Positions 40,896 to 54,659 of a stretch of 64,000 bases of DNA are shown here, piece by piece. This DNA is from Bartonella doshiae NCTC 12862 = ATCC 700133. Its GTDB lineage: Bacteria > Pseudomonadota > Alphaproteobacteria > Rhizobiales > Rhizobiaceae. Positions within the stretch are counted from its first letter, which is position 1; the number at the start of each line of letters is the position of its first letter. A model generated the notes under the pieces. It made no database searches and was not told the DNA's origin. It saw only the letters and a list, made by a program, of their open reading frames with translations. The position numbers and the translations under genes are program-made. Location of the stretch: the NCBI RefSeq assembly GCF_000278155.1, contig NZ_JH725094.1, positions 499,765-563,764 of the forward strand, written 5' to 3'.

Positions 40896-41309
40896 TCAAA
40901 GAAGAATGTTTTTTAATATCTTAACCAATGGCTTATCAGCATCAGGCATAGGATATTTATCAAGATCGCCAACAAAAACCCATTTTAAATTTTGTCCCTC
41001 TCGTCCTTGTGCAACACCCTTATAATGGGAACAAAGATATAATGGCATTAAAAGATGAAATGTCTCATAGCCATGACTCGCAAATGTTAAAGGTAATAAA
41101 TCATTTTGCTGAACAAAAATACCGAGCTCTTCCTCTAATTCGCGAACCAACGATGCTTCTGGAGTCTCTCCTTGCTCAACCTTTCCTCCAGGAAACTCCC
41201 ATAAACCAGCCAATGATTTTCCTTGGGGACGCTCTGTGAGCAAAACATGATTATCTTGATCTACCAATACACACGCAACAACAAGAAGAAGTGAACTTTT
41301 TATATTCAT
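40896..41309 (-). CDS. mutT: 8-oxo-dGTP diphosphatase (MutT, Nudix hydrolase)
   Basis: 137-residue Nudix protein that removes oxidised dGTP from the nucleotide pool. The full Nudix box GKVEQGETPEASLVRELEEE is followed by LGI (about 38-60) and fits Gx5Ex7REx2EExGI exactly. The N-terminal VVACVLVDQDNHVLLTERP and PQGKSLAGLWEFPGG are MutT-like. ATG 41309 has GGAGGG four bases upstream and is preferred over a TTG at 41321. It follows argJ on the same strand after about 138 bases; this order is common in Rhizobiales. Confidence 0.93.
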   Translation of the reverse strand: MNIKSSLLLVVACVLVDQDNHVLLTERPQGKSLAGLWEFPGGKVEQGETPEASLVRELEEELGIFVQQNDLLPLTFASHGYETFHLLMPLYLCSHYKGVAQGREGQNLKWVFVGDLDKYPMPDADKPLVKILKNILL

Positions 41310-41447
41310 ACGGCCCTCCAACAGGGATAATAAAAATGATCATTTCTTTTCTCATATCCCCTTGCTCAAAGACGAAAGAGCTAAATACCTCGTCCTCCTT
41401 CACAAGGATATACAGAGGTATCCAATGTCAAATTTATTGTGTATCTG

Positions 41448-42686
41448 TTAACTTCTATAATCACCGTTGATCATAACGTACTCTTTCGTCAAATCACAAG
41501 ACCAAACTGTCGCCTTACCACTACCTAAACCTATATCAACGCGAATTGTAATATGTTTGCCTTGCATATACGTACCTATAACCTCTTCTCTATACTCAGG
41601 ATCACGTTCACCATTCTTCGCCAAACGATACTTACCAAACCAAATAGTCAATAAATCACGATCTACTTCAACTCCTGCCTTACCAACCGCCATAACCACC
41701 CGTCCCCAGTTTGCATCTTCACCAGCAATGGCCGTTTTTACAAGTGGTGAATTGGCAATCGATAGAGCTATAATCTTAGCAGCTTTGTCAGTTGCAGCAC
41801 CAATCACATTAACCTCAATTAAATGACGTGCACCCTCACCATCACACACAACTTGTAATGCAAGTTCAAGCAAAAGTGCACTCAATTGTTCTACAAACAC
41901 CCTGTAACGCGGATCTAATTTACTCGTAAGGCGGGGAAAATTTCCTTCTGCTTTTCCTGTCGCAAACATCATGAGTGTATCTGATGTTGAAGTATCACTA
42001 TCAACAGTAATTGAATTGAAAGAACCCTGAACTGCCTCTAACAACATGGACTGCAGTATATCCGAAGAAATTGCTGCATCGCTCACCACAAAAGAAAGCA
42101 TTGTTGCCATATCTGGTGCAATCATACCAGCACCTTTTGCTATCCCGTTAATGGTAACAATTTCTCCTCCATAATTGAATCTACGTGTAGCAAGTTTTGG
42201 AAATGTATCAGTGGTCATAATGGCTTTTGCAGCCTCCAACCAGTTCCCTTCTTTTGCTGTTTTTGCCATATCTGGTAGAAGACTTACGATACCTGCAGCC
42301 TCCATTGGTTCACCAATAACACCCGTAGAAGCTATAAAAATTTCATTTTCTTTAGCCCCCAAAGCGCTTGCTGCTGCACATATGATTTCATTCGTTGTAT
42401 GCTTTCCTTTGCGCCCCGTAAAAGCATTTGCATTCCCAGAATTTACAACAACACCCCTTGCAACCCCATGAGGAAGCGACGCACGACAATGTTCAACAGG
42501 TGCCGAAGGACATTTTGAACGTGTAAAAACACCTGCTACACTTGCTGGATCATCAAAAATAACAAAAAGAAGATCTGTACGATCTTTATATTTAATTCCA
42601 GCTTCGGCTGTTTCTATCCGCACACCAGGTAATGGCGGAAGCTCCTGTATTTTTTGGGGAGACAAAGGTGATATTTTAAAAGTCAC
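41448..42686 (-). CDS. argJ: Bifunctional ornithine acetyltransferase / N-acetylglutamate synthase
   Basis: Recycles the acetyl group from N-acetylornithine to glutamate in arginine synthesis. The 412-residue precursor is cleaved by itself before a nucleophilic Thr in [16 protein letters not shown] (about 195-210), which gives alpha and beta chains. N-terminal [20 protein letters not shown] and [14 protein letters not shown], and C-terminal [17 protein letters not shown], are family features. No other arginine genes are near. It lies between the parvulin and mutT, all on the minus strand. Confidence 0.95.
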   Translation of the reverse strand: MTFKISPLSPQKIQELPPLPGVRIETAEAGIKYKDRTDLLFVIFDDPASVAGVFTRSKCPSAPVEHCRASLPHGVARGVVVNSGNANAFTGRKGKHTTNEIICAAASALGAKENEIFIASTGVIGEPMEAAGIVSLLPDMAKTAKEGNWLEAAKAIMTTDTFPKLATRRFNYGGEIVTINGIAKGAGMIAPDMATMLSFVVSDAAISSDILQSMLLEAVQGSFNSITVDSDTSTSDTLMMFATGKAEGNFPRLTSKLDPRYRVFVEQLSALLLELALQVVCDGEGARHLIEVNVIGAATDKAAKIIALSIANSPLVKTAIAGEDANWGRVVMAVGKAGVEVDRDLLTIWFGKYRLAKNGERDPEYREEVIGTYMQGKHITIRVDIGLGSGKATVWSCDLTKEYVMINGDYRS

Positions 42687-42815
42687 AAAATAGTTTCCAT
42701 AAAAATAGATGAAATCTCATTGCAACAAAATGACTGCAGACAAAATCTCTAACAAACAACTGCTGGGCTCTTTGAACAAAAGAGCCCTATCAAATCGCCC
42801 AGCTTCAAAATACTA

Positions 42816-43769
42816 TTATTCGGCTTCTTCTTCATTGGATGTTTCATCCGGAAGCTGCATACCATTTTGGTTAAGCGACTGCATCAGTTTCGTAACATGA
42901 GGATCAGGATATTTTACATCTATATTACCGCGCAAATCAGAAATCAGCATTTGGTAACGTTCTTTTATAAGCTGTGTACGCAACATCTCTTTAACATCAT
43001 CAAATGTAGGAGGTTGTTTCAAACGACGATCTTCTAGCTTAATAACATGCCAACCAAAAGGACTTTCAACAGGCTTTTTAGTAAATTCACCAACTTTTAG
43101 ACCAAACGCGGCATCTTCAAAAGATTTAACCATTTGTCCATGGCTAAAATAACCAAGATCACCTCCAACAGCAGCTGAACCATCTGTCGAAGTCTTTTTT
43201 GCAATCTCTTCAAAGTTTTCTCCTTTAGTTAAGCGCTTAATGATAGCTTCCGCTTCTTTTTTCGTTTTAACCAAAATATGACGTGCTTTAATTTCATCCT
43301 CTTTGGGCAAAGCAGCAACTTCCTTATTATAAAGGCTTTCTAAATCGCTATCCAAAATCTTGTCAACAATCATCTGTTTAAAATAAAGCTGCTGCAGAAC
43401 ATTATCACGCATAACTGCCATACGCTTATCATAAGCTTCAGTCTTATCAAGACCTTGCTTTATTGCCGCTTTAGCAAGTACTTGCATATCCAAATAAGCT
43501 TTTAAGACTGTTATACGACGTTGTTCATCAGGAACATGTACCAAATTAGGATTTATTTCGAGCGCTAACTCATCCAATTGTCCTGCTGTAATATTCTTCC
43601 CATCAATAACTGCCATCACATGAGAGGGAGAAACTGTTTTTTCAGAAGCTTTCTCCAAAGTCTTTAAATCATTCGATGGTGAATTCAAACTTTCTTGGGC
43701 AATGACCTCCCAACTTGTGCTTGCCAATAAAGTTGATGCCAAAAACAGCGTAATAAAGTTGAATTTCAT
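42816..43769 (-). CDS. Exported parvulin-type peptidyl-prolyl isomerase
   Basis: 317-residue periplasmic folding factor (PpiC/PrsA/SurA-like). It has a signal peptide (MKFNFITLFLASTLLASTSW, cleavage near VIAQ), a helical N-terminal chaperone region, and one parvulin domain. The domain runs from EIKARHILVKTKKEAEAIIK through GGDLGYFSHGQMVKSFEDAA to SPFGWHVIKLEDRR (about 170-265). The C-terminus is a short charged helix ending in acidic residues (EEEAE). It is divergent from secA over 420 bases, a conserved arrangement that pairs protein export with periplasmic folding. Confidence 0.88.
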   Translation of the reverse strand: MKFNFITLFLASTLLASTSWEVIAQESLNSPSNDLKTLEKASEKTVSPSHVMAVIDGKNITAGQLDELALEINPNLVHVPDEQRRITVLKAYLDMQVLAKAAIKQGLDKTEAYDKRMAVMRDNVLQQLYFKQMIVDKILDSDLESLYNKEVAALPKEDEIKARHILVKTKKEAEAIIKRLTKGENFEEIAKKTSTDGSAAVGGDLGYFSHGQMVKSFEDAAFGLKVGEFTKKPVESPFGWHVIKLEDRRLKQPPTFDDVKEMLRTQLIKERYQMLISDLRGNIDVKYPDPHVTKLMQSLNQNGMQLPDETSNEEEAE

Positions 43770-44191
43770 AATATACTCCTTAAAAATGAAGGCATGCCCA
43801 GGATCATAATTCTTTCTACCATAGCATGTTAATCTCTAAACGTGGACAAATAAATTGGTAATTTTGTTTTAAAAAGCATACACTTTTTTTTATTTTTATC
43901 CCTCCTACCCCATCTTATGATACGAAAAAATACGATAATAGAGAAAAATGACATATTACACATTAAATTACTCTGTATTGTGGTAGTTAAATAGCATTAC
44001 TAAAGTTGACACGATGCGCTTGGACCCTTATCTCTATTTCATAATTGAAGTAGAAGATTTGCGCACCAACCAGTAAGTATAATAATACCATCTGTTGCCA
44101 GTTATATTAAATACTTTTTGAGGTGCTGAGTGTGGGGATGATATATGAAATCCCCAACAGTAGTGATAACAAATAAAAGAAAGGGCCAGAA
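43770..44191. other. 422-base divergent promoter region of parvulin gene and secA
   Basis: No gene seen. A TTGACA at 44006-44011 on the plus strand is a reasonable -35 element for secA, though the -10 is unclear. AAGAAAGGGCC lies just before the secA ATG. AT-rich, no notable hairpins. Confidence 0.5.
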
Positions 44192-46909
44192 ATGGTCAGT
44201 TTAGGTGTCTTTACGCGTAAATTTTTTGGTTCCGCTCATGAGCGTCGTCTCAAGCCTCTTCGCCAAAAAGTCATGCAAATTAATGCCTTGGAAGAAAAAT
44301 TCCTGAAATTAAGTGATGCGCAACTTTGCCAAAAAACTGAAGAGTTTCGTAAACGTCTCACTGAAGGCGAGACCATTGATTTGCTTCTACCAGAAGCTTT
44401 TGCTACTGTCCGTGAAGCAGCAAAACGTATTTATGATATGCGTCCCTTTGATGTACAACTCATTGGTGGAATGGTGCTTCACGAATGTGGCATTGCTGAA
44501 ATGCGTACCGGTGAAGGTAAAACATTAATGGCAACTTTGCCAATTTATCTCAATGCATTAGAAGGAAAAGGCGTTCATGTCGTGACAGTAAACGATTATC
44601 TTGCTAGTCGTGATGCTGAGACAATGGGAAAGATCTTCGGCTTTCTAGGGCTAACAACGGGTGTCATTCTTCATGATCTTGATAATGATGCCCGCCGAGC
44701 AGCCTATGCATGTGATATTACTTATGCAACAAATAATGAATTGGGTTTTGATTATCTGCGCGATAATATGGCTTTTGATCGCAGTCAAATGGTCCAGCGT
44801 GGTCATCATTACGCAATTGTTGATGAAGTTGATTCAATCCTTATTGATGAAGCACGGACCCCTCTTATTATTTCTGGTCCTCTAGAAGATCGTACCGACT
44901 TCTATAACCTTATTGATACATTTATTCCAGCCTTAACGGCAGAAGACTATGAAATAGACGAAAAACAAAAAACAACAGTCTTTACCGAAATTGGTACTGA
45001 AAAAATTGAGAAAATGCTCGAACAAGCTGGGCATCTAAAAGGAGAAAGTCTTTACGATATAGAAAATGTTGCTATTGTTCATCATATTAATAATGCCCTA
45101 AAAGCCCATAAGTTATTTGTCCGTGACAAGGACTACATTGTTCGCAATGGTGAAATTGTTATCATTGATGAATTTACAGGACGTATGATGCCAGGACGGC
45201 GTTATTCTGAAGGGCTTCATCAAGCACTAGAAGCCAAAGAGCATGTTGCTATTCAGCCAGAAAATCAGACACTCGCTTCTATCACTTTCCAAAATTATTT
45301 CCGTATGTATAGAAAATTGTCTGGTATGACAGGAACCGCTACAACAGAAGCCGAAGAATTCGGTAATATTTATGGCCTTGATGTTGTTGAAATCCCCACA
45401 AATTTACCAGTACAGCGTCTTGATGAAGACGATGAAATCTATCGAACAGCAGAAGAAAAATATCATGCTATTGTGCATGATATCCGCCAAGCGCACGAAA
45501 AAGGGCAACCCATTCTTGTTGGAACAACTTCTATTGAGAAGTCAGAACAATTAGCAGAACGTTTGCGAAAAGAGGGTATTACTGATTTTAGAGTCTTGAA
45601 TGCTCGCTATCACGAACAAGAAGCATACATTATTGCACAAGCCGGTGTCCCTGGAGCATTAACCATCGCAACAAACATGGCTGGTCGGGGAACTGATATA
45701 CAACTTGGTGGGAATGTCGAAATGCGCATCCGGCAAGAATTACAAGATATTCCCGAAGGTCCAGAGCGAACTGCTAAAATTGAAGCAATTAAAAAAAATG
45801 TTCAGAAACTCAAGGAAAAAGCATTAGCAGTTGGTGGTCTTTACGTCATTGCAACTGAACGCCATGAAAGTCGTCGTATTGATAATCAACTTCGTGGACG
45901 TTCTGGTCGTCAGGGTGATCCTGGACGTTCAAAATTCTTTCTCTCTCTCCAAGATGATCTCATGCGAATCTTTGGCTCTGAGCGTATGGATAGTATGCTA
46001 CAAAAACTTGGACTGAAAGAAGGTGAAGCCATTATTCATCCATGGATTAATAAAGCCATCGAAAAAGCGCAAAAAAAAGTCGAAGCGCGAAACTTTGAAA
46101 TTCGTAAAAATTTATTAAAATATGACGATGTCATGAATGATCAGCGCAAAGTCATTTTTGAACAGCGTATGGAAATCATGAACGCAGATGATTTAACTGA
46201 CATGATTCTTGAAATGCGCAATGAAGTGATTGAAGATCTCGTAGAAACCCATGTCCCACCTGGAACATATTCTGAAAAGTGGGATATAAAAGCCCTACAA
46301 GAAGAACTTCATCAGCTCTTTAATCTTGAGATTCCAGTAGAAGAATGGGCAAAAGAAGATGGAATCGCTGAAGAACAAATCTTAGAGCGTGTATCTAAGG
46401 CTATTGCCAAACTTGATAACGAGCGTACTGAACGCTTTTCTTCAGAAGTTATGGCTTATTTTCACAAAGCTATATTACTTGAAACCATTGACGCTTTATG
46501 GCGTGAACATCTAGTCAATTTAGACCATTTACGTTCTGTAGTTGGTTTTCGTGGTTATGCACAACGAGATCCGCTCAACGAGTATAAAACAGAATCATTT
46601 GAACTCTTTCAGACTATGCTCAGAAATTTGCGTAGAATCGTTACTTCTAAACTCATGCGGTTCGAGATCATTCAACAACCAACAGAATCACTCATGCCTA
46701 TAAAAACAGATGCTAATGCCTCCTCCATTCATGATCAAAACAAAGAGAACTCACCAAGCCTTTGGGCACGAACGCAAGAAAATAAATTTGTTAACCCAAA
46801 AGACCGTAATCCCAATGATGTAGCCACATGGGGAAAAGTGGGACGTAATGAGCGTTGTCCTTGTGGTTCAGAAAAAAAATACAAACACTGTCATGGTGCA
46901 TTCATTTAA
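44192..46909 (+). CDS. secA: Preprotein translocase ATPase SecA
   Basis: 905-residue motor that drives proteins through SecYEG. It contains Walker [18 protein letters not shown] (GEGKT at about 107-111), [20 protein letters not shown] (DEAD-like Walker B), [19 protein letters not shown], and [13 protein letters not shown] in the second nucleotide-binding half. The scaffold and wing domains follow. The C-terminal zinc-binding SecB-interaction motif [14 protein letters not shown] is intact at the very end. A possible ribosome-binding site GAAAGGG precedes ATG 44192. It is followed by the fur-type gene after 16 bases. Confidence 0.97.
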   Translation: MVSLGVFTRKFFGSAHERRLKPLRQKVMQINALEEKFLKLSDAQLCQKTEEFRKRLTEGETIDLLLPEAFATVREAAKRIYDMRPFDVQLIGGMVLHECGIAEMRTGEGKTLMATLPIYLNALEGKGVHVVTVNDYLASRDAETMGKIFGFLGLTTGVILHDLDNDARRAAYACDITYATNNELGFDYLRDNMAFDRSQMVQRGHHYAIVDEVDSILIDEARTPLIISGPLEDRTDFYNLIDTFIPALTAEDYEIDEKQKTTVFTEIGTEKIEKMLEQAGHLKGESLYDIENVAIVHHINNALKAHKLFVRDKDYIVRNGEIVIIDEFTGRMMPGRRYSEGLHQALEAKEHVAIQPENQTLASITFQNYFRMYRKLSGMTGTATTEAEEFGNIYGLDVVEIPTNLPVQRLDEDDEIYRTAEEKYHAIVHDIRQAHEKGQPILVGTTSIEKSEQLAERLRKEGITDFRVLNARYHEQEAYIIAQAGVPGALTIATNMAGRGTDIQLGGNVEMRIRQELQDIPEGPERTAKIEAIKKNVQKLKEKALAVGGLYVIATERHESRRIDNQLRGRSGRQGDPGRSKFFLSLQDDLMRIFGSERMDSMLQKLGLKEGEAIIHPWINKAIEKAQKKVEARNFEIRKNLLKYDDVMNDQRKVIFEQRMEIMNADDLTDMILEMRNEVIEDLVETHVPPGTYSEKWDIKALQEELHQLFNLEIPVEEWAKEDGIAEEQILERVSKAIAKLDNERTERFSSEVMAYFHKAILLETIDALWREHLVNLDHLRSVVGFRGYAQRDPLNEYKTESFELFQTMLRNLRRIVTSKLMRFEIIQQPTESLMPIKTDANASSIHDQNKENSPSLWARTQENKFVNPKDRNPNDVATWGKVGRNERCPCGSEKKYKHCHGAFI

Positions 46910-46925
46910 AAAGCAAACGATTGAA

Positions 46926-47342
46926 ATGGGTAAAAAGCGAAATTTTGAAAAAGAATTACGCACTGCAGGTTTAAGAATAACGCGTCAACGACGTGTTATT
47001 CTTGATATCTTGTCCGACACAAACGACCATCCGAATGCATTTGAAATTTTTCAACGTGCAAACAAAATTGATTCTAGTATTTCACTTTCAACTGTTTATC
47101 GAACCATGAAAACATTAGAAGAAAATGGAACAATACACCGTCATACCTTTAGTGGTGGACCTTCTCGTTTTGAGCAAGCAGATAGGCAACACCATGATCA
47201 TCTCATTGATGTAGAAACAGGACAAGTTATTGAATTTCATTCTGATATCATTGAAAAACTACAAGAGGAAATTGCTAAATCTCTTGGCTATGACATTATT
47301 CACCACCGTCTTGAGCTTTACGGAAAAAAACGCAGCCTTTAA
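46926..47342 (+). CDS. fur: Fur-family metalloregulator (Mur/Fur type)
   Basis: 138-residue repressor sensing iron or manganese. An N-terminal winged helix ([20 protein letters not shown], then [19 protein letters not shown]) binds DNA. The metal region has [20 protein letters not shown]. The structural-zinc CxxC of E. coli Fur is absent (DVETG instead), as in alphaproteobacterial Mur/Fur proteins. Start is uncertain: the frame is open back into secA (ATG at 46893 and 46848), but MGKKRNFEK at 46926 fits the family best. No clear ribosome-binding site, so translation may depend on coupling to secA 16 bases upstream. Confidence 0.85.
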   Translation: MGKKRNFEKELRTAGLRITRQRRVILDILSDTNDHPNAFEIFQRANKIDSSISLSTVYRTMKTLEENGTIHRHTFSGGPSRFEQADRQHHDHLIDVETGQVIEFHSDIIEKLQEEIAKSLGYDIIHHRLELYGKKRSL

Positions 47343-47375
47343 AGTAATGCTTTCCTGCGTATAATTAATAAACAC

Positions 47376-47405
47376 CTTATGCCAATAGAATTTTGCATAA
47401 GTTTT
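47376..47405 (+). terminator. Rho-independent terminator after fur
   Basis: Stem CTTATGC (47376-47382) pairs with GCATAAG (47395-47401) across a 12-base loop and is followed by TTTT. It lies 34 bases after the fur stop codon and fits the end of a secA-fur transcript. The stem is short (7 bp), so strength is moderate. Confidence 0.6.
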
Positions 47406-47521
47406 CCTTAAAAACCTATAGTTTTCATTGGCAAAAGAGTCTTTCTGCTTTATTACCCCTTTTTATATGATGTTATAAAACATCAATTGCCAATATTATC
47501 ACAAATTAGGCCTATATTATT

Positions 47522-48601
47522 ATGGTTTCTTTGCCACAAGATCGTATGCGACAACTTGAAAAGCGTTTTGAAATAATTGAAAGCCAAATGGCTAAAAATC
47601 CCAATGCTGAAACTTATGTAAAGTTAGCTTCTGAATATGCGGAATTACAGCCAATCATCACTTCCATACGAACATTAAATGCTCTTTCCATAGAAATAAC
47701 AGAGCTAGAAACGATCATTCGTGACAAGTTAACAGATGTAGAGATGCGTATCCTTGCCCAAGAAGAACTCCCACTATTATATCAAAAGGTAGAACAACTT
47801 GAAAAAGAGCTCCAAATTCTTTTGTTACCCAAAGATATTGCGGATGAAAAAAATGCTATTATTGAAATTCGGGCAGGAACAGGAGGATCAGAAGCAGCAC
47901 TATTTGCCGGTGATCTTTTCCGCATGTACGAACGTTATGCCTGTACGCATCACTGGAAAGTTGAAGTTGTTTCTCTTAATGAAGGTGAAGTTGGTGGATA
48001 TAAAGAAATTATTGCTACCGTTTCAGGCAAGGGAGTCTTTTCTAAACTAAAATTTGAATCAGGCGTTCATCGTGTACAACGCATCCCTGAAACAGAAACA
48101 AGTGGACGCATCCATACGTCTGCTGCTACCGTAGCAGTGCTTCCAGAAGCTGAAGAAATTGACATTGAAATTCGTCCAGAAGATATTCGCATTGATACAA
48201 TGCGTGCTTCTGGAGCAGGAGGACAGCATGTCAATACAACCGATTCAGCTGTTCGTATCACACATATTCCAACAGGAATTATGGTTGTACAAGCAGAAAA
48301 ATCACAACATCAAAATCGAGCACGAGCACTCCAAATTTTACGTGCGCGCTTATTTGATATCGAACGGCAAAAAATAGAAAGTGAACGTTCAGTATCCCGT
48401 AAAAATCAAGTTGGCTCTGGTGATAGATCTGAACGTATTCGTACTTATAATTTTCCACAAGGGCGTGTCACAGACCACCGTATTAATCTCACGCTGTATA
48501 AGCTTGATCGCATCCTGGAAGGAGACCTTGATACGCTTATTGATGCTCTCATATCTGATCATCAAACAGCACTTCTTACGGAAATGGATAAGAATGAATG
48601 A
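47522..48601 (+). CDS. prfA: Peptide chain release factor 1
   Basis: Recognises UAA and UAG and triggers peptide release. The 359-residue protein includes the GGQ catalytic motif in [20 protein letters not shown]. The decoding motif is seen as [18 protein letters not shown] (superfamily PxT equivalent region). [20 protein letters not shown] comes earlier. It opens with [19 protein letters not shown]. It overlaps prmC, which methylates the Gln of GGQ, by four bases (ATGA); this is the classical prfA-prmC pair. Confidence 0.96.
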   Translation: MVSLPQDRMRQLEKRFEIIESQMAKNPNAETYVKLASEYAELQPIITSIRTLNALSIEITELETIIRDKLTDVEMRILAQEELPLLYQKVEQLEKELQILLLPKDIADEKNAIIEIRAGTGGSEAALFAGDLFRMYERYACTHHWKVEVVSLNEGEVGGYKEIIATVSGKGVFSKLKFESGVHRVQRIPETETSGRIHTSAATVAVLPEAEEIDIEIRPEDIRIDTMRASGAGGQHVNTTDSAVRITHIPTGIMVVQAEKSQHQNRARALQILRARLFDIERQKIESERSVSRKNQVGSGDRSERIRTYNFPQGRVTDHRINLTLYKLDRILEGDLDTLIDALISDHQTALLTEMDKNE

Positions 48602-49458
48602 GTGCTCATACTCTCAATGATACTCTTTTGAAAACACAAAAAAAGCTGCTATATCATGGGATTTTGGAAGCTAATTTGGATGCAAAAATACTTCTTGAAT
48701 GGGTAACAAAAACAACAGCATCTGATAGAGTTCTAAAACCCAATATGATCCTATCTTCTGAACAAATTATACAATTAGAACACGCTGTACAACGACGGAT
48801 TGCTGGTGAACCAGTTTACCGTATTATAGGAGCACGAGAATTTTATGGAATATCCTTCGCATTATCTCAAGACACATTAGAACCACGCCCTGATACAGAA
48901 ACACTAGTGGATCTTGTTTTACCACTTCTCAAAAAACAAGGAGAAAACTTAGGAAAAATAACAATGCTTGATATGGGAACAGGTAGTGGTGCCATTGCCA
49001 TTGCACTTCTTAAGCAAATTTCTCAATTGTCTGCAGTAGCAGTTGATATCTCTGAAGATGCTCTCAAAACAGCGACAAAAAATGCAAAAAATGTAAAAGT
49101 TATTCAACGCTTTACACCTCTTCTTAGTGATTGGTTTGAATCCGTTACAGGTCAATTTGATCTCATTATTTCCAATCCACCCTATATTCCAGAAACAGAT
49201 ATCAAAAATCTTACCAAAGAAGTGCGCTTGTATGACCCATTGCGCGCTCTGATTGGTGGAAAAGATGGCCTTGATTTTTATCGAAAGCTCGCTTATGAAG
49301 CTGCAAACTATTTAAAAGAAAAAGGCTATATCGCTGTCGAAATCGGCTACTCTCAAGAAAGAGAAGTTTGTAACTTATTTGAAAAAAATGGCTTTCTGTG
49401 TTTAGAAATGCGCGAAGATCTGAATGGTATACCCCGCGCTCTTCTCTTTGCAATCTAG
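48598..49458 (+). CDS. prmC: Release-factor glutamine methyltransferase
   Basis: 286-residue SAM enzyme that methylates the GGQ glutamine of RF1 and RF2. It has the SAM motif [18 protein letters not shown] (about 122-139) and the catalytic [10 protein letters not shown] (about 185). The N-terminal HemK helical domain includes [14 protein letters not shown] and [19 protein letters not shown]. The start ATG overlaps the prfA stop. The stop lies 2 bases from the convergent end of nrdF. Confidence 0.95.
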   Translation: MSAHTLNDTLLKTQKKLLYHGILEANLDAKILLEWVTKTTASDRVLKPNMILSSEQIIQLEHAVQRRIAGEPVYRIIGAREFYGISFALSQDTLEPRPDTETLVDLVLPLLKKQGENLGKITMLDMGTGSGAIAIALLKQISQLSAVAVDISEDALKTATKNAKNVKVIQRFTPLLSDWFESVTGQFDLIISNPPYIPETDIKNLTKEVRLYDPLRALIGGKDGLDFYRKLAYEAANYLKEKGYIAVEIGYSQEREVCNLFEKNGFLCLEMREDLNGIPRALLFAI

Positions 49459-49460
49459 GA

Positions 49461-52581
<3,121 letters not shown>

Positions 52582-52600
<19 letters not shown>

Positions 52601-52980
52601 AATCTTTCCAATCCCTTCTTTACGCAAATAACATCTTCATCAGTGCCACGCAGCTCAAAACGATAAAGGCAAGGTACAAAACACTTTTCAGCAATAATTT
52701 TGCTGGCCAAATTATAATAGCGACCGAAATTACGATTTCCACCTCCAATGACACCACGAATTAATTCGCGATTCTCTACTTCATTGAGAAAATGAATAAC
52801 TGCTTTCGGCACAGCCATTCTCCCTTCACCATCTGCATAAGTAGGAACAACTAATACATAAGGCTCAGCAGCTAACAAAGACGGCTTTTTTTTATCAATT
52901 TTTAAAAGTCGCTGACCAAGCTGTGAGACAAAATACTCTGTATTACCCGTTGCACTCGAATAATAAACAACAAGCCCCAT
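52582..52980 (-). CDS. nrdI: NrdI flavodoxin-like activator of class Ib RNR
   Basis: 132-residue FMN protein that supplies an oxidant for loading the NrdF manganese cofactor. It begins [20 protein letters not shown], the flavodoxin phosphate-binding loop. [20 protein letters not shown] is the conserved C-terminal NrdI block, with a run of Gly and Asn for the flavin. The start ATG at 52980 shares one base with the nrdH stop (TAATG), which argues for coupling. The 3' end overlaps the start of nrdE by about 19 bases. Confidence 0.95.
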
Positions 52981-53204
52981 TAAACACAAAGACCACTAAT
53001 CATATCCGGTCTAAAACCAGACCAATGGTTTTCACCACAAACAACTACAGGAACCTGACGATATCCTAGAGATTGCACAAAACTGTATGCTTGTTCATCA
53101 CGGGAAATATCAACGACACAATAATCAATGCCTTTAGCATCAAAAGCACGACGTGTAGCATCACATTGGACGCAAAATGGCTTACTATAAATAGTGACCG
53201 GCAT
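52980..53204 (-). CDS. nrdH: NrdH glutaredoxin-like electron donor to class Ib RNR
   Basis: 74-residue thioredoxin-fold protein with dithiol CVQC (FCVQCDATRRAFDAKGIDY, about 12-30) and the NrdH C-terminal signature WSGFRPDMISGL. It reduces the Cys pair of NrdE. ATG at 53204 (MPVTIYSKP) is preferred to a TTG at 53213. It is the first gene of nrdHIEF, so the promoter must lie in the 680-base region shared with the azt operon. Confidence 0.94.
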   Translation of the reverse strand: MPVTIYSKPFCVQCDATRRAFDAKGIDYCVVDISRDEQAYSFVQSLGYRQVPVVVCGENHWSGFRPDMISGLCV

Positions 53205-53720
53205 TTTCTTCAACTTTCATAATTCCAAAAGAATCAACTCCAAAAGAGTAGATTTTGACAATCTTATAGATATTCAACAATAATAAAAAAACAGAAATTG
53301 TAAGCAAACATGTGCAGCTATACACCTATTCAAAAACACATAGCTCTCTGATGACAGAAATCCCCATCAAATTATTAAAAATTATGATGAGAATAGATAA
53401 TTATCCTAGAACTTAAATGGCAAATTCGCTCAATTATAAAATAGTCTTTTGTTTGCACTACAATTCCCTCCTGCTATTAAAAAACTAATGATCTTTTGAC
53501 CTTTAAAACGCATCGAGCAAGCCGTTCTATAAATCTTAGCTTTGCTCTTCATAACAAAAATAAACTTACAAAAACGAAAGGAAATTCCCCCTACAGAGAT
53601 ATTCCTACAGAAATACCGCTTTACTTTTGGTAATATTATCACATTATGGAAATAACTTAGACGCCAAACCAAACACGCTGTACCCTCACTTGTGCTTATT
53701 TAGAATCACCAATCATTTTG

Positions 53721-53736
53721 ATACTATATATAGTAT
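53721..53736. promoter_or_regulatory. 16-bp perfect palindrome, NrdR-box-like
   Basis: The sequence ATACTATATATAGTAT is a perfect inverted repeat. Its core CTATATATAG fits the NrdR box consensus that represses ribonucleotide reductase genes when dNTPs are plentiful. The outer bases (ATA) differ from the consensus ACA, no second box at the usual ~31-bp spacing is visible, and it lies over 500 bases from nrdH. It could equally act on the azt operon. Confidence 0.4.
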
Positions 53737-53815
53737 ACACACTCTCTCTTTCGTCAAGGAAAATTCAATCATTATTTTGAATTTTCCACGATCTTCCCGC
53801 TATAATATTCAGCGC

Positions 53816-53877
53816 AAAAAACATATGTAATAATATAACGATTATTGACAAACGTTATATTATTACATATGTTTTTT
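53816..53877. promoter_or_regulatory. 25-bp perfect inverted repeat upstream of aztA (candidate zinc operator)
   Basis: The arm at 53816-53840 (beginning AAAAAACATATGTAATAATA and ending TAACG) is exactly complementary to 53853-53877, with a 12-base spacer. Each arm contains GTAATAATATAAC, a quasi-symmetrical 13-mer resembling Zur boxes (GTTATANTATAAC type). It ends 18 bases before the ATPase start, a good place for a repressor site controlling zinc uptake, or for an RNA hairpin at the leader. Both readings are inference. Confidence 0.6.
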
Positions 53878-53894
53878 TAGCAACATAATCAAAA

Positions 53895-54656
53895 ATGGTA
53901 TATAGTATGGGTCTTCATTTCGACAATGCAACATTAGGCTATGTCAATAGAGTAACAATAAAGAATTTCTCAGTAAAACTAGAAACGGGCTCGTTGATCG
54001 CGATAACAGGAGATAATGGTTCTGGAAAATCTACATTACTTAAAACTGTTGCCGGATTAGTTAGACCTATCAGAGGTAAAATTACAAAACCAAAGAAAAG
54101 TCGAATTGCTTATCTTGCCCAACGATGTGAAATCGATAGAACATTCCCAATTGATGTTGAAACGCTCATAAAAACAGGGCTATGGGCTTTTTGTGGATTA
54201 TGGAAAAATCAACGCCCTTATTATTCTAAAATCCAGTCTGCTCTTGAAATAGTTGGACTCTCAACACTCGCCACGCGATCACTTGATACACTCTCAAGTG
54301 GACAATTACAACGAGCCCTTTTTGCACGTATCATCGTACAAGATGCCGATATTATTTTACTTGATGAACCTTTCAATGGTGTGGATCATAATACCCAAAA
54401 AGATCTTCTTGCTTTGATCACACATTGGCAACAACAAGGGAGAACAATTCTTACAGCACTTCATGATCCCCTCATTGTACAAGAGCATTTTCCCCAAATG
54501 ATTCACATTCATCAACAAAAAGCCTTTTATGGAAAAACAATGCTGTTTAATAACAATGTCGACCACAGTATGCTATCTCCCACATCCAACTTTCTCCGTA
54601 TTAATAGACAAAAGTACTGTCTGCCCCTTAATGATTCTCACTCTATAGGATCATAA
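53895..54656 (+). CDS. aztA: Zinc ABC importer ATPase subunit (AztA-like)
   Basis: 253-residue ABC ATPase. Walker A is GDNGSGKSTLLKTVAGLV (about 36-53), the signature is LSSGQLQRALFARI, and Walker B is DADIILLDEPFNGVDH. The H-loop His is in ILTALHDPLIVQEHF. The subunit order ATPase-permease-binding protein and the properties of the binding protein indicate the AztABC type of zinc importer; a ZnuC or Mn-family ATPase cannot be told apart on this subunit alone. ATG 53895 or 53907 (MGLHFDN) could be the start. An operator-like palindrome sits just upstream. Confidence 0.8.
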   Translation: MVYSMGLHFDNATLGYVNRVTIKNFSVKLETGSLIAITGDNGSGKSTLLKTVAGLVRPIRGKITKPKKSRIAYLAQRCEIDRTFPIDVETLIKTGLWAFCGLWKNQRPYYSKIQSALEIVGLSTLATRSLDTLSSGQLQRALFARIIVQDADIILLDEPFNGVDHNTQKDLLALITHWQQQGRTILTALHDPLIVQEHFPQMIHIHQQKAFYGKTMLFNNNVDHSMLSPTSNFLRINRQKYCLPLNDSHSIGS

Positions 54657-54659
54657 TAC

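Larger units (their letters stand above)
53214..53894. promoter_or_regulatory. 681-base divergent control region between nrdHIEF and aztABC
   Basis: Contains two perfect dyads listed separately: a 16-bp palindrome at 53721-53736 and a 25-bp inverted repeat at 53816-53877. No gene is believed; an 80-codon minus-strand frame at 53430-53672 is not supported. The nrd promoter should lie near the left end and the azt promoter near the right end. Confidence 0.6.

Noticed and set aside
41385-41421. Hairpin ATACCTC...GAGGTAT between argJ and mutT as terminator
   Set aside because: The stem is clear but no T-run follows on the minus strand, and mutT downstream is probably co-transcribed.
53430-53672. 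80-codon minus-strand frame in the nrd/azt control region
   Set aside because: No ribosome-binding site, biased composition, and it lies in a region with regulatory palindromes.
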